24,417 nt of DNA from JAKZRT01 sp047518005 (GTDB lineage Bacteria > Pseudomonadota > Alphaproteobacteria > Rhodobacterales > Rhodobacteraceae). Shown here piece after piece: positions 1 to 7,766 of this stretch. Both the position numbers and the translations under genes were made by a program. Positions within the stretch are counted from its first letter, which is position 1; each line of letters starts with the position of its first letter. The stretch lies in NCBI GenBank assembly GCA_047518005.1, contig JAKZRT010000001.1, positions 1 through 24,417 on the forward strand. Reading direction: 5' to 3'. The notes under the pieces were generated by a model. That model saw nothing but the letters and a program-made list of their open reading frames with translations. It was not told where the DNA came from and made no database searches.

Positions 1-1
1 A

Positions 2-127
2 TCCGTCTTCGACAATTATGAGCAGATCGTCGACAGGTGTTGCGAAGCATGGAACTTCTTTGCAAACGACAAAACCGCAATCACGTCAATCACTACCAGA
101 CAATGGGCCAAAACGGTCAACGACTAG
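2..127 (+). CDS. IS630-type transposase, C-terminal fragment (runs off left edge)
   Basis: Reading from base 2, 41 codons stay open to TAG at 125-127. The peptide contains FDNYEQIVDRCCEAWNFF followed by ITSITTRQWAK, which resembles the end of IS630-family transposases, where a conserved acidic/aromatic helix precedes an 'RITS' stretch and a tryptophan close to the C terminus. The DDE catalytic residues lie outside the window, so activity cannot be judged. An element-like terminus (137-161) follows 9 bases after the stop, as expected for this family in which the gene nearly fills the element. Family assignment is from remembered similarity only. Confidence 0.7.
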   Translation, partial: SVFDNYEQIVDRCCEAWNFFANDKTAITSITTRQWAKTVND

Positions 128-136
128 GGCCGTTGG

Positions 137-161
137 TATCATATGGTACATAAACCGGTCA
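137..161 (+). repeat. Element terminus, inverted partner of 24296-24320
   Basis: The 25 bases match the reverse complement of 24296-24320 at 22 positions, with an exact 15-base core TGGTACATAAACCGG at 144-158. The chromosomal side is to the right, because the acyltransferase remnant begins at 164. It may be the right end of the IS630-type element whose transposase ends at 127, or of an ISNCY-like element like the one at the right edge; the sequence does not decide between them. Confidence 0.6.
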
Positions 162-163
162 AC

Positions 164-718
164 TCAGAATGTTCTCGACAGCGGGTGGGTGGTAAGCCGT
201 GCGGATCGGAAACTCGATGGAACATGGGTTTCAAGTGACAGGGTCACATAGCGCAAATAGTCGATGAACGCCCTTGGCTTCAAAATCCAAGCCCCAAGGT
301 CCTCGCGCTCCAGCACAGGACCAATGCGCGGGCTCTGCTTGGTTCCAATATTTGCCACGATCTCATGCATCATTAACGCCTGCCTGAGGGTGGCGGAAAA
401 AAACTGGGCAAACTGAATTAGGCGGCTGTTCTGGCCGGGAAATAACACCGTTACGACGCGGGCCCGACTGCGCAAGATCATTTTAGCAGCAAAAGGATTC
501 CATTCATGTTCGTGGGCCTTGCCGAAGGGTGTCCGTGCAGTGGCGCACCGCCCTGCCGGGAAGGGGATCACGACGCCGTCATTGTCCAGATGATCCATGA
601 CCTCGCGCCGCACGGCGATGTTGCGAATGAGCGCGTCTTCATCATGGGGAAATGCGACCGGTACCATGTTGTCATCTATTTCTGGCAGTGTGGCAAAAAA
701 CGCCCTCGCCAGAATTTT
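164..718 (-). pseudogene. Lysophospholipid acyltransferase family, 5'-truncated remnant
   Basis: The frame is open from 718 down to TGA at 164-166, with an in-frame TAG at 719-721 upstream. Family-like segments are VVIPFPAGRCATARTPFG, EWNPFAAKMI and FPGQNSR, typical of the C-terminal two thirds of bacterial 1-acyl-glycerol-phosphate/ornithine-lipid acyltransferases. Family-like sequence begins upstream of the first in-frame ATG (667), at about KILARAFFATLPEIDD, so the 5' part is missing rather than a short gene being intact. The N-terminal NHxxxxD catalytic motif expected in this family is absent. The 3' end lies three bases from the IS terminus, so the C terminus may also have been replaced. 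Most likely non-functional. Confidence 0.62.
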
Positions 719-721
719 CTA

Positions 722-1217
722 ATCTGGACGAAATCTAGGGTTATCGGGAAGATAACCCGGAAGGGTCGGGGTTTGGTGCTCGGATTTTTCGGCATCGTTG
801 GGTGATGCGAAAGTATTCGAATTTTCACTTTCGGCAGTATTCATTTCCTTGACCTCGTAAATCGAGTTACAATCGGGTCAGCCAAAATATGGGACGAGGC
901 CGCCAACGCCAATTACGCGTGCAGTAACCCTCGCCCCGGCAAACCCAAATTCTTTCATTGCGAGGTAAAGGGCGGTCCGCCGTTTTGTTCTGAAGTGGTC
1001 CGTTGTTTTCGGACAGTTAAGCGGCTTTTCCAAGGTGTATCCGGTTTAGGTTTCATGCCGGCTCCCAGCTAGCGAGGCGAAAAAGGCGGAATTTGTGGTT
1101 TTTCGGCAGCGAGATAGCATGGATCACCGGGTCAGAGAGTGTCCGCGGTGGATTCTGACGAGTCATTGCGTTAGCGTTGTTCTCCACCTTGCGCGATAGG
1201 TCAGGATTCACACAGAC
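722..1217. other. Region without a convincing gene, upstream of nrdJ
   Basis: Open frames here overlap nrdJ in other frames or show no family-like sequence. It holds a perfect 8-base inverted repeat, GGGTTATC / GATAACCC, with a 5-base loop at 738-758, without a T-tract on either side. I could not identify an NrdR box, a cobalamin riboswitch or a clear -35/-10 pair for nrdJ, although one of these may be present. Part of the stretch may be eroded sequence of the acyltransferase remnant. Confidence 0.5.
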
Positions 1218-3512
1218 ATGACTCCATTTGCTGCCCCGATTGCAGAACAGATCTGGGACATGAAATATCGGCTGAAAGAGGCGGATGGGACGCCTGTGGA
1301 TGGCACGGTCGAAGACAGCTGGCGGCGCATCGCGCGGGCGCTGGCGGCGCACGATGACAATCCAGGTGCGCGCGGGGAAGAATTTTACCAGGCGCTGGAC
1401 GGGTTCAAGTTTCTGCCTGCTGGCCGGATAACCGCGGGCGCCGGAACCGGCCGCACGGTGACGATGTTCAATTGCTTTGTCATGGGCACAATCCCAGATT
1501 CGATGACCGGCATCTTTGAAAGTCTCAAAGAGGCCGCGCTGACCATGCAGCAGGGTGGCGGGATCGGGTATGACTTCTCGACCCTTCGCCCCAAGGGATC
1601 GAGCGTCAAAGGCGTGGCCGCCGATGCCAGCGGGCCGCTTTCCTTCATGGACGTCTGGGACGCAATGTGCCGCACGATCATGAGCGCCGGCAGCCGACGC
1701 GGCGCGATGATGGCAGCGATGCGGTGCGATCACCCCGACATCGAGGATTTTGTCTCGGCAAAAGCCGATCCGGCGCGGCTGAGGATGTTCAATATGTCAG
1801 TGCTGGTCACCGACGCTTTCATGGAGGCGGTCAAAGGCGACAGCGCCTGGGAGCTGACCTTTGACGGCACCGTCTATCACACAGTCCAGGCTCGCGATCT
1901 GTGGTCGAAGATCATGCGCGCGACTTTTGATTATGCCGAACCCGGGGTGATTTTCATCGACCGTATTAACGCGATGAACAACCTCAGCTATTGCGAGACG
2001 ATCGCGGCGACCAACCCCTGCGGGGAACAACCTCTGCCGCCTTACGGTGCTTGTTTGCTGGGGTCGATCAACCTGGCGCGGCTGGTGCGCGACCCGTTTG
2101 AGGCGGGCGCGGGTATTGACCCGGACGAGCTTGCCGGTCTGGTCACAACCGCCGTACGGATGATGGACAACGTGGTCGACATCAGCCGTTTCCCGCTTGA
2201 GGCGCAGGCCCGCGAGGCGGCGGCCAAACGCCGGATCGGGCTGGGGGTGACCGGGCTGGCGGACGCGCTGTTGATGGTCGGCCTGCGGTACGGGTCTGAC
2301 AAAGCCGCGAAACTGACCGAGGCCTGGCTGAAAATGATCGCACGCGCGGCCTATCTGGCCAGCGTCGGGCTGGCCCGCAAAAAGGCGCCATTCCCGCTTT
2401 TCGACCGCGACGCCTATCTGGCGAGCGGGTCGCTGGCGCATATGGATGAAGACGTGCGTGCGGCGATTTCCGAACACGGCATTCGCAACGCCCTGCTGAC
2501 CTCGATCGCGCCCACGGGCACCATCAGCCTTTATGCCGGCAACGTTAGTTCGGGGATCGAGCCGATCTTTGCCCATACCTATACCCGCAAGGTTTTGCAG
2601 AAGGACGGCAGCCGGACCGAGGAGGAAGTCGTCGATTATGCGGTGCAGGTCTACCGCGAGAAATTCGGTGCCGATGCCGAATTACCCGATCATTTCGTCA
2701 ACGCTCAGACCCTTGCGCCGCTCGATCATGTGCGCATGCAGGCTTCGGCGCAGAAATGGGTGGATTCGTCGATTTCCAAGACCATCAACTGCCCGCCCGA
2801 CATCAATTTCGATGACTTCAAGTCGGTCTATATGGCCGCCTGGGACCAGGGGTGCAAGGGCTGCACGACCTATCGGCCGAACGCGGTGACCGGATCGGTG
2901 TTGAGCGTGGCCGAGACGGGCTCGGTCGAGCCCGGCGAGGCGGTTCCGGCCGAGCCCGCTGTTCTGGCGAGCGAGGGCCAGGTAATCTATATCTCCGAGC
3001 CGCTGGACCGTCCGCCATCGCTTGAAGGCCAGACCTACAAGCTGAAATGGCCGGGTTCAGAGCACGCGATTTATATCACCATCAACGACATCATTCAGGC
3101 CGGGCGACGGCAGCCATTCGAGGTGTTTATCAATTCGAAAAACATGGAGCATTTCGCCTGGACCGTGGCGCTTACGCGGATGATCTCGGCGGTGTTCCGG
3201 CGCGGCGGCGATGTATCGTTCGTGGTCGAAGAGCTGAAAGCGGTGTTCGACCCGCGCGGCGGGGCCTGGATCGAGGGCCGGTATATTCCCTCGATCTTGG
3301 CGGCCATCGGCGGGGTGATCGAACGGCACTTGATCGCGATCGGGTTCATCGCGGGCGAGGGCATGGGGCTGAAATCGGACCCCAATGCCCAGACGCTGGT
3401 GGTGGGCGGGGCACCGCGCGGGCCTTCGTGCCCGAGCTGTGGCCAGCCCGGGATGCAGATGATCGAGGGTTGCATGACCTGCGGCAGCTGCGGGCATTCG
3501 AAATGCGGGTGA
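1218..3512 (+). CDS. nrdJ: Adenosylcobalamin-dependent (class II) ribonucleoside-diphosphate reductase
   Basis: It reduces ribonucleotides to deoxyribonucleotides with a radical made from adenosylcobalamin, independently of oxygen, in the cytoplasm. The 764 residues match the short NrdJ form known from Rhodobacteraceae. Visible motifs: first redox cysteine Cys86 in FNCFVMGT; substrate/radical loop NPCGEQ at 266-271 with Asn266, Cys268 and Glu270; the phosphate-binding APTGTIS loop at 431-437; and WVDSSISKTINCP at 514-525. The C-terminal tail is cysteine rich (Cys738, 741, 752, 755, 758, 763), fitting either a zinc ribbon or the re-reducing thiol pair. The ATG at 1218 gives the usual family N terminus (FAAPIAEQIWDMKY); the RBS is weak. 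tag follows after 6 bases, so they are probably cotranscribed. Confidence 0.95.
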   Translation: MTPFAAPIAEQIWDMKYRLKEADGTPVDGTVEDSWRRIARALAAHDDNPGARGEEFYQALDGFKFLPAGRITAGAGTGRTVTMFNCFVMGTIPDSMTGIFESLKEAALTMQQGGGIGYDFSTLRPKGSSVKGVAADASGPLSFMDVWDAMCRTIMSAGSRRGAMMAAMRCDHPDIEDFVSAKADPARLRMFNMSVLVTDAFMEAVKGDSAWELTFDGTVYHTVQARDLWSKIMRATFDYAEPGVIFIDRINAMNNLSYCETIAATNPCGEQPLPPYGACLLGSINLARLVRDPFEAGAGIDPDELAGLVTTAVRMMDNVVDISRFPLEAQAREAAAKRRIGLGVTGLADALLMVGLRYGSDKAAKLTEAWLKMIARAAYLASVGLARKKAPFPLFDRDAYLASGSLAHMDEDVRAAISEHGIRNALLTSIAPTGTISLYAGNVSSGIEPIFAHTYTRKVLQKDGSRTEEEVVDYAVQVYREKFGADAELPDHFVNAQTLAPLDHVRMQASAQKWVDSSISKTINCPPDINFDDFKSVYMAAWDQGCKGCTTYRPNAVTGSVLSVAETGSVEPGEAVPAEPAVLASEGQVIYISEPLDRPPSLEGQTYKLKWPGSEHAIYITINDIIQAGRRQPFEVFINSKNMEHFAWTVALTRMISAVFRRGGDVSFVVEELKAVFDPRGGAWIEGRYIPSILAAIGGVIERHLIAIGFIAGEGMGLKSDPNAQTLVVGGAPRGPSCPSCGQPGMQMIEGCMTCGSCGHSKCG

Positions 3513-3518
3513 GGCTGA

Positions 3519-4151
3519 ATGGCTGATGCCATCGTGGTGGGTGATGACGGCGTCGCGCGGTGCTGGTGGGCGCTGACCAGCGCGGCGATGACCCCGTACC
3601 ATGACAATGAATGGGGACGCCCCACAACCGACGACCGCTGGATTTTCGAAAAGATTTGTCTCGAGGGGTTTCAGTCAGGGCTCAGCTGGCGGACGATCCT
3701 TGAAAAGCGCGAAAATTTTCGCGACGCTTTTGCTGATTTTGACGTCGAGACGATAGCGCAATTTGGCCGCGCCGACGTCAACCGGCTGGTGCAGAACGCG
3801 GGTATTGTCAGAAACCGGCCGAAAATTGAAAGCACGATCAACAACGCTGGTCGAGCGGTCGAGCTAAAACGCGAATTTGGGTCTCTTGCATCTTTCGTCT
3901 GGAAGTTTGCCCCGCCGCAAGTAGGCTCGAGGGCCGAAAATCGCGCGGTTTTGGTGGGCCGAACCCGGTGCCCCGAATCCGAGACCCTGAGTAAAGCGCT
4001 CAAGCGGCGCGGTTTCAGCTTTGTTGGGCCAACGACAATGTACGCCTTCATGCAGGCATCAGGAATTGTAAACGACAACCTCGCAGGCTGTGACGCGGGC
4101 GCGCAGTGCGAAAACCTTCGCGCGCAATTCAAAATCCCCCAACCAAATTAA
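3519..4151 (+). CDS. tag: DNA-3-methyladenine glycosylase I
   Basis: This base-excision repair enzyme removes 3-methyladenine from alkylated DNA. Its 210 residues contain the family signatures YHDNEWG (27-33), CLEGFQSGLSW (47-57, including the active-site Glu49) and SKALKRRGFSFVGPTT (158-173). In E. coli Tag a structural zinc is held by two Cys and two His; here Cys15, His28 and Cys191 are present, but the fourth ligand is Asn186 in VNDN where VNDH is usual. The C-terminal tail is otherwise normal in length. The start lies 6 bases after the nrdJ stop, with GTGAGG overlapping that stop as the likely RBS. Enzymatic activity is probable but not assured given the ligand change. Confidence 0.9.
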   Translation: MADAIVVGDDGVARCWWALTSAAMTPYHDNEWGRPTTDDRWIFEKICLEGFQSGLSWRTILEKRENFRDAFADFDVETIAQFGRADVNRLVQNAGIVRNRPKIESTINNAGRAVELKREFGSLASFVWKFAPPQVGSRAENRAVLVGRTRCPESETLSKALKRRGFSFVGPTTMYAFMQASGIVNDNLAGCDAGAQCENLRAQFKIPQPN

Positions 4152-4265
4152 GACCGCGTAAAGGTAACTCGGCAATATCCCACCGAGGGCACGGCGCGGG
4201 CGCTTCCCAGCGCGATTCTCACGTGTTAACTTTTCGCCAAGAACAACAAGGGCGGGTTTGGGACC

Positions 4266-5339
4266 ATGACAGCGGCCTTGCGCGGCACGTTCGTCATATC
4301 GGGCAGTCAGGTTGAAATTGACGGGATTCCGGCGGCAGCGGTGGAGACCATGATTGTCGGATCGATCTGGCGCTGGCAGGGCGAGGCGATTTGCGTCGAC
4401 GCGCCGCGCGATCTTTTGCTGTTGGGACAGCCTTCGGGCGAGATCGACGTGCGCCGTCGCGCGGCAAGGTCGGTTCGGCGTATGCTGGGGCCGATGGTTG
4501 CGGTCGACGTTCCCGCCATGAGATCAAGCCTTGATGCCGCGGTTGGCCAGAATTTCGTGGTGACCGACGGGCGCACATCATACGCTGGCAGCGTGATCGA
4601 CCTGCCGGGGCGCGACGACGGGCTTTTGGTCTTTTCCGATAATCTGCCGCCTGCTGATGCTGACCTTTGGGTGGTCGAAAGAGCGCTTTCCAGCCTGGCC
4701 CCGCGACCTGCGGCGCGGCTGCCGCGCGGGCTCACCTGCTTTGTCGCGGGCACTGCAATCGAGACCCCGTTCGGCCCGCGCGCGGTCCAGGACCTGTCCG
4801 TTGGCGATAGGGTTCTGACGCGCGATAATGGACCCCAGCCGGTGCTTTGGGCGGGCCACTGTGACGTGCCGGGCACGCGGCTTGCCGATCATGTGGCCTT
4901 GCGCCCGATCAGACTGTCGGCAGGCGCATTTGGCCCGGAAATCCTTGACGATCTGCTGGTGTCGCCCGATCACCGGGTACTGATCGGCGGGACCGAAGCC
5001 GATGTGCTGTTTGGCGCCGACGAAGTTCTGGTTGCTGCACGCGATCTGGTTGACTGGCCCGGCGTGGCCGCCGACCACTCTTTGGATGACCTGCGTTATC
5101 ATCATCTGATGTTCGAACATCACCAAGTAGTTTTTGCAGGCGGCGTACCTTGCGAAAGCTTCCACCCCGCTGATGTCGATCTGGACGGGCTCTTGGACGC
5201 CGAACGTCTGGCGTTCATCGCAGTCGCGCCGGACATTTATCGCGATGCCGCAGAATACGGCGCCCCGGCGCGGCGCTGTCTGACCCAGGCCGAGGCGGCG
5301 CTTTTGAATTTTGGCTTCGGGGTCCGGGCGGCTTCGTGA
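4266..5339 (+). CDS. Hint (Hedgehog/intein-type) domain protein
   Basis: A 357-residue protein with a Hint-like domain in its C-terminal half. The domain opens at TCFVAGTAIETPFG (157-170) with the nucleophile candidate Cys158, continues through VGDRVLTRDNGPQPVLW (179-195) and the block with LVSPDHRVLI (231-240, His236), and ends near YHHLMFEHHQVVFAGGVPCES (starting at 278). Such proteins are common and often multicopy in Rhodobacteraceae; their roles are largely unknown, with autoprocessing of attached extracellular domains usually supposed. The first 150 residues have no recognised domain and no signal peptide, unlike toxin or RTX-linked Hint proteins. No cysteine or serine extein junction typical of full inteins follows, so protein splicing is unlikely. 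Confidence 0.85.
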   Translation: MTAALRGTFVISGSQVEIDGIPAAAVETMIVGSIWRWQGEAICVDAPRDLLLLGQPSGEIDVRRRAARSVRRMLGPMVAVDVPAMRSSLDAAVGQNFVVTDGRTSYAGSVIDLPGRDDGLLVFSDNLPPADADLWVVERALSSLAPRPAARLPRGLTCFVAGTAIETPFGPRAVQDLSVGDRVLTRDNGPQPVLWAGHCDVPGTRLADHVALRPIRLSAGAFGPEILDDLLVSPDHRVLIGGTEADVLFGADEVLVAARDLVDWPGVAADHSLDDLRYHHLMFEHHQVVFAGGVPCESFHPADVDLDGLLDAERLAFIAVAPDIYRDAAEYGAPARRCLTQAEAALLNFGFGVRAAS

Positions 5340-5350
5340 CCCCGCACCTG

Positions 5351-5378
5351 TTGACAGCGCTTCCACAACCCTTATAAC
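5351..5378 (+). promoter_or_regulatory. Sigma-70-type promoter of rpsD
   Basis: A perfect -35 TTGACA at 5351-5356 is followed after 16 bases by TATAAC at 5373-5378. It lies directly behind the stop of the Hint gene and about 130 bases before the rpsD start, leaving a leader of roughly 120 bases. That leader is long enough for autoregulation by S4, known in other bacteria, though I see no specific S4-binding fold. Confidence 0.7.
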
Positions 5379-5492
5379 GCGCGGGTTCCGGTCGGACCGG
5401 GGCAAAACATATTGGTGTTGGCGGCCCCCGCAAGGGGATGCCTGTCGGCCCCGGATCTGGTCCGGGGCAAAGGACAACGCCCTTCAAACTGG

Positions 5493-5498
5493 AAGGAG
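5493..5498 (+). promoter_or_regulatory. RBS AAGGAG deciding the GTG start of rpsD
   Basis: AAGGAG stands 7 bases before GTG at 5506. It selects this start over an in-frame ATG nearly 200 bases upstream and restores the standard S4 N terminus. Confidence 0.9.
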
Positions 5499-5505
5499 AT
5501 CAGCC

Positions 5506-6126
5506 GTGACTAAACGCACGTCTGCCAAGTACAAAATCGACCGCCGGATGGGCGAAAACATCTGGGGACGTCCGAAGTCCCCTGTCAACCGACGCGAATA
5601 CGGCCCCGGCCAGCACGGTCAGCGCCGCAAGGGCAAATTGTCGGACTTTGGTCTGCAACTGCGCGCCAAGCAGAAGCTCAAGGGCTATTACGGCGATCTG
5701 ACCGAAAAGCAGTTCAAACGCATCTATGCCGAGGCGGCGCGGGTGCGCGGCGACACCGGTGAAAACCTGATCGGACTGCTGGAGCGTCGCCTGGACGCGG
5801 TGGTGTACCGCGCCAAGTTCGTGCCGACGATCTTTGCCGCGCGCCAGTTTGTCAATCACGGCCATGTCACGGTGAACGGGGCACGGGTCAACATCCCCAG
5901 CTACCGGGTCAAGGAAGGCGACCTGATCGCAGTGCGCGACAAATCGCGCCAGCTGGCCATCGTGCTCGAGGCCGCTGGTCTGCCCGAGCGTGACGTGCCC
6001 GATTACATCGACGTCGATCATTCGAAAATGACCGCAACTTTCACCCGCACGCCCGGCCTGGGCGACGTGCCCTATGCGGTGGTGATGGAGCCCAATCTGG
6101 TCATCGAATACTACGCTCAGAACTGA
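5506..6126 (+). CDS. rpsD: 30S ribosomal protein S4
   Basis: S4 is a primary 16S rRNA-binding protein that nucleates small-subunit assembly. The 206-residue product from the GTG start begins (M)TKRTSAKYKIDRRMGENIWG, the normal alphaproteobacterial N terminus, and has the expected length. The S4 RNA-binding domain is visible around RRLDAVVYRAKF and ARQFVNHGHVTVNGARVN, and the C terminus VVMEPNLVIEYYAQN is the conserved family end. Alphaproteobacterial S4 is usually encoded alone, outside the spc/alpha operons, and here it has its own promoter and terminator. An upstream extension to 5311 in this frame is open but has no RBS and is not part of S4. Confidence 0.97.
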   Translation: MTKRTSAKYKIDRRMGENIWGRPKSPVNRREYGPGQHGQRRKGKLSDFGLQLRAKQKLKGYYGDLTEKQFKRIYAEAARVRGDTGENLIGLLERRLDAVVYRAKFVPTIFAARQFVNHGHVTVNGARVNIPSYRVKEGDLIAVRDKSRQLAIVLEAAGLPERDVPDYIDVDHSKMTATFTRTPGLGDVPYAVVMEPNLVIEYYAQN

Positions 6127-6154
6127 CCTCTGCGCCTGATTTTTCAAAATTATG

Positions 6155-6185
6155 AGGGGGTTTCAAGGTTGAAACGCCCTTTTTG
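6155..6185 (+). terminator. Rho-independent terminator after rpsD
   Basis: An 11-base stem (arms 6155-6165 and 6170-6180, one G-G mismatch) with a 4-base loop is followed by TTTT. It sits about 30 bases behind the rpsD stop. Confidence 0.75.
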
Positions 6186-6254
6186 TATCTGAAAACAAAC
6201 GATAAAAGTGTTGGTGCCGCATTTGGCGCTTGGACGAAATCGTGGCCCTGTGCC

Positions 6255-6428
6255 CTATGCGCCCCAAGACGCAAATACAGCAACTGCCAGAAAAACCGGA
6301 ACCCATGCGGCAAGCGCCAGAATGTTGGAACGCATCTTTGGTGCCCGTTTGCCGATGCCGAAATCCACACGGGGGCCATAGTCGACGCGGTGGTGTCTCA
6401 GCAGGTTGATGTCGATGATCGGGTTCAT
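6255..6428 (-). CDS. Small single-pass membrane protein, unknown function
   Basis: The 57-residue product starts MNPIIDINLLRHHRVDYGPR and ends with a hydrophobic helix at about 36-54 (LALAAWVPVFLAVAVFASWG). GAAGGA-like sequence (cGAAGGAac) stands about 7 bases before the ATG, which supports this start inside a longer open frame. Twelve charged residues, mostly basic, precede the helix, predicting a cytoplasmic N terminus. I do not recognise a family. It is convergent with rpsD and divergent from the broken regulator-hydrolase gene. A shadow ORF cannot be excluded, but the RBS plus a well-formed terminal helix favour a real gene. Confidence 0.5.
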   Translation of the reverse strand: MNPIIDINLLRHHRVDYGPRVDFGIGKRAPKMRSNILALAAWVPVFLAVAVFASWGA

Positions 6429-6521
6429 GGCTTGGGTTCCTTCGTTTGCTAAGGCCAATCTGCGCGATACCTGAACAGCGCGCTTGAGGGGAACCCTTGG
6501 AAACCCTTGTGATTTCATTAG

Positions 6522-7623
6522 GTCTTTGATCTGTTGCGGCTGCTGGTTGAAAATGCGGGCAATCTGGTTACAGGCGATGCGATGATCGAACGGGTCTGGG
6601 ACGGGCGGATCGTGTCGGAAAGCGCTGTCAGCGCGCGGATTGCGGCGGTGCGCAAGGCCGTGGGCGACAATGACAAGCGACAGGCGATCATTCGAACCGT
6701 GGCGCGGCGGGGCTTGCAGTTTGTGGCCGGGATTGAGACCGGCGAGGCGGCTTACAGGCCAATGCCGCCTCAAACCGGGGCGATGAAACCCCGCGTATCC
6801 GCTATGCGACCGCCGCCGACGGTGCCAAGCTGGCCAATTCGGTCCACGGGCGCGGACCGGTGTTGTTGCGCACGGTCTATTTTCCCAGCCATCTGGAGAT
6901 GGAATGGCACGACCCGTATGGCCGGGCCGAAATCCAAGCCTTTGCGAAACGCCACACGCTTGTCCGGTACGATCAGCGTGGCGGCGGGCTGTCCGATCAG
7001 GACCTGCCGCGCTTTAGTCTTGAACAGACTGCTGATGACATGCGCGCCGTTCTGGACGCGGTTGGGGTGGACAAGGCTGCGATACACGGGATCTCGAACG
7101 GGGCGCTGAATGCGGTTCAATTCGCGGTCAGTTACCCCGACCGGGTGTCGCGGCTGGTGCTGGAAGGGGGGTATGTCGACGGGCGTGTCCGCCGCCACGA
7201 GGGCAAGAACGACGCCGCCAGTGAACCGATTTTGTCGATGCTTCGCGAATGCTGGGATCAGCAGAACAAGGCCTTTGTGAAAGGCTATGTCACGATGTAT
7301 TTCCCGGACGCGCCCAAAGAATCTATTGAGAATTTCGCTATGATCCTGCAATCCGCATCCTCGGCGGAAAATGCGGTGCTGGTGCGCGACGCCAACAACC
7401 AACGATCGATCGCGCCGCTGCTGGGCCGTGTCGGTGTGCCGACGCTGGTTATCCATGGACGCGGCGACAATGTGCATCCGCTGAGCGAGGCGCGAAAGAT
7501 GGCGGGCGGGATCGCGGGGGTCGAGCTGTTGGTTCTGGAAACCGCCAATTCAATAATTTTTTCTGCCGATCCCTGCTGGGATGAGTTTGCCGCGCCATCC
7601 AGGAATTTCTTGCCGAAGGCTGA
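6522..7623 (+). pseudogene. Winged-helix regulator fused to alpha/beta hydrolase, multiply broken
   Basis: The first part (6522-about 6780) is an OmpR-type winged-helix DNA-binding domain (VFDLLRLLVENAGNLVTGDA ... IIRTVARRGLQFVAGIE) cut off just after a TAG at 6519-6521, so its 5' end is missing. Near 6770-6790 the frame changes and an alpha/beta hydrolase follows: YDQRGGGLSD, nucleophile elbow HGISNGALN, acid region VIHGRGDNVHP. Near 7590 a second shift occurs; in the other frame the sequence continues AIQEFLAEG and stops at 7621-7623, a normal family end. The position normally occupied by the catalytic His (ETANH) reads ETANS. Such wHTH-hydrolase fusions are known in alphaproteobacteria. 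Four independent lesions make function very unlikely, unless the two shifts are sequencing errors. Confidence 0.82.
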
Positions 7624-7766
7624 CAGCGCGCCAGTGCGGTTTTTTAGGACCACGAGCCGCAGAAGCGGCGGGGGCGCGCGCAGGTCGGGCAGGACGCTGC
7701 ATTCGATGCTGGTCTTGGGCGTGACGCGCGCGTAAAACGGGGGCTGAGGCAAACAGGTCAACGACG

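Noticed and set aside
1797..2576. 259-codon minus-strand frame inside nrdJ
   Set aside because: Shadow of the well-supported nrdJ; no recognisable domain and a composition typical of antisense GC-rich frames.
4152..4265. CtrA site near the end of tag (TTAA-N7-TAAAG) and a TTAAC half site
   Set aside because: Neither matches the full TTAA-N7-TTAAC consensus, unlike the site at 22983.
4578..5477. 299-codon minus-strand frame opposite the Hint gene
   Set aside because: The sense strand carries clear Hint motifs; the antisense product has no recognisable domain.
5311..5505. N-terminal extension of rpsD
   Set aside because: The frame is open, but the promoter lies inside it and the strong RBS points to GTG 5506, which gives the exact S4 start.
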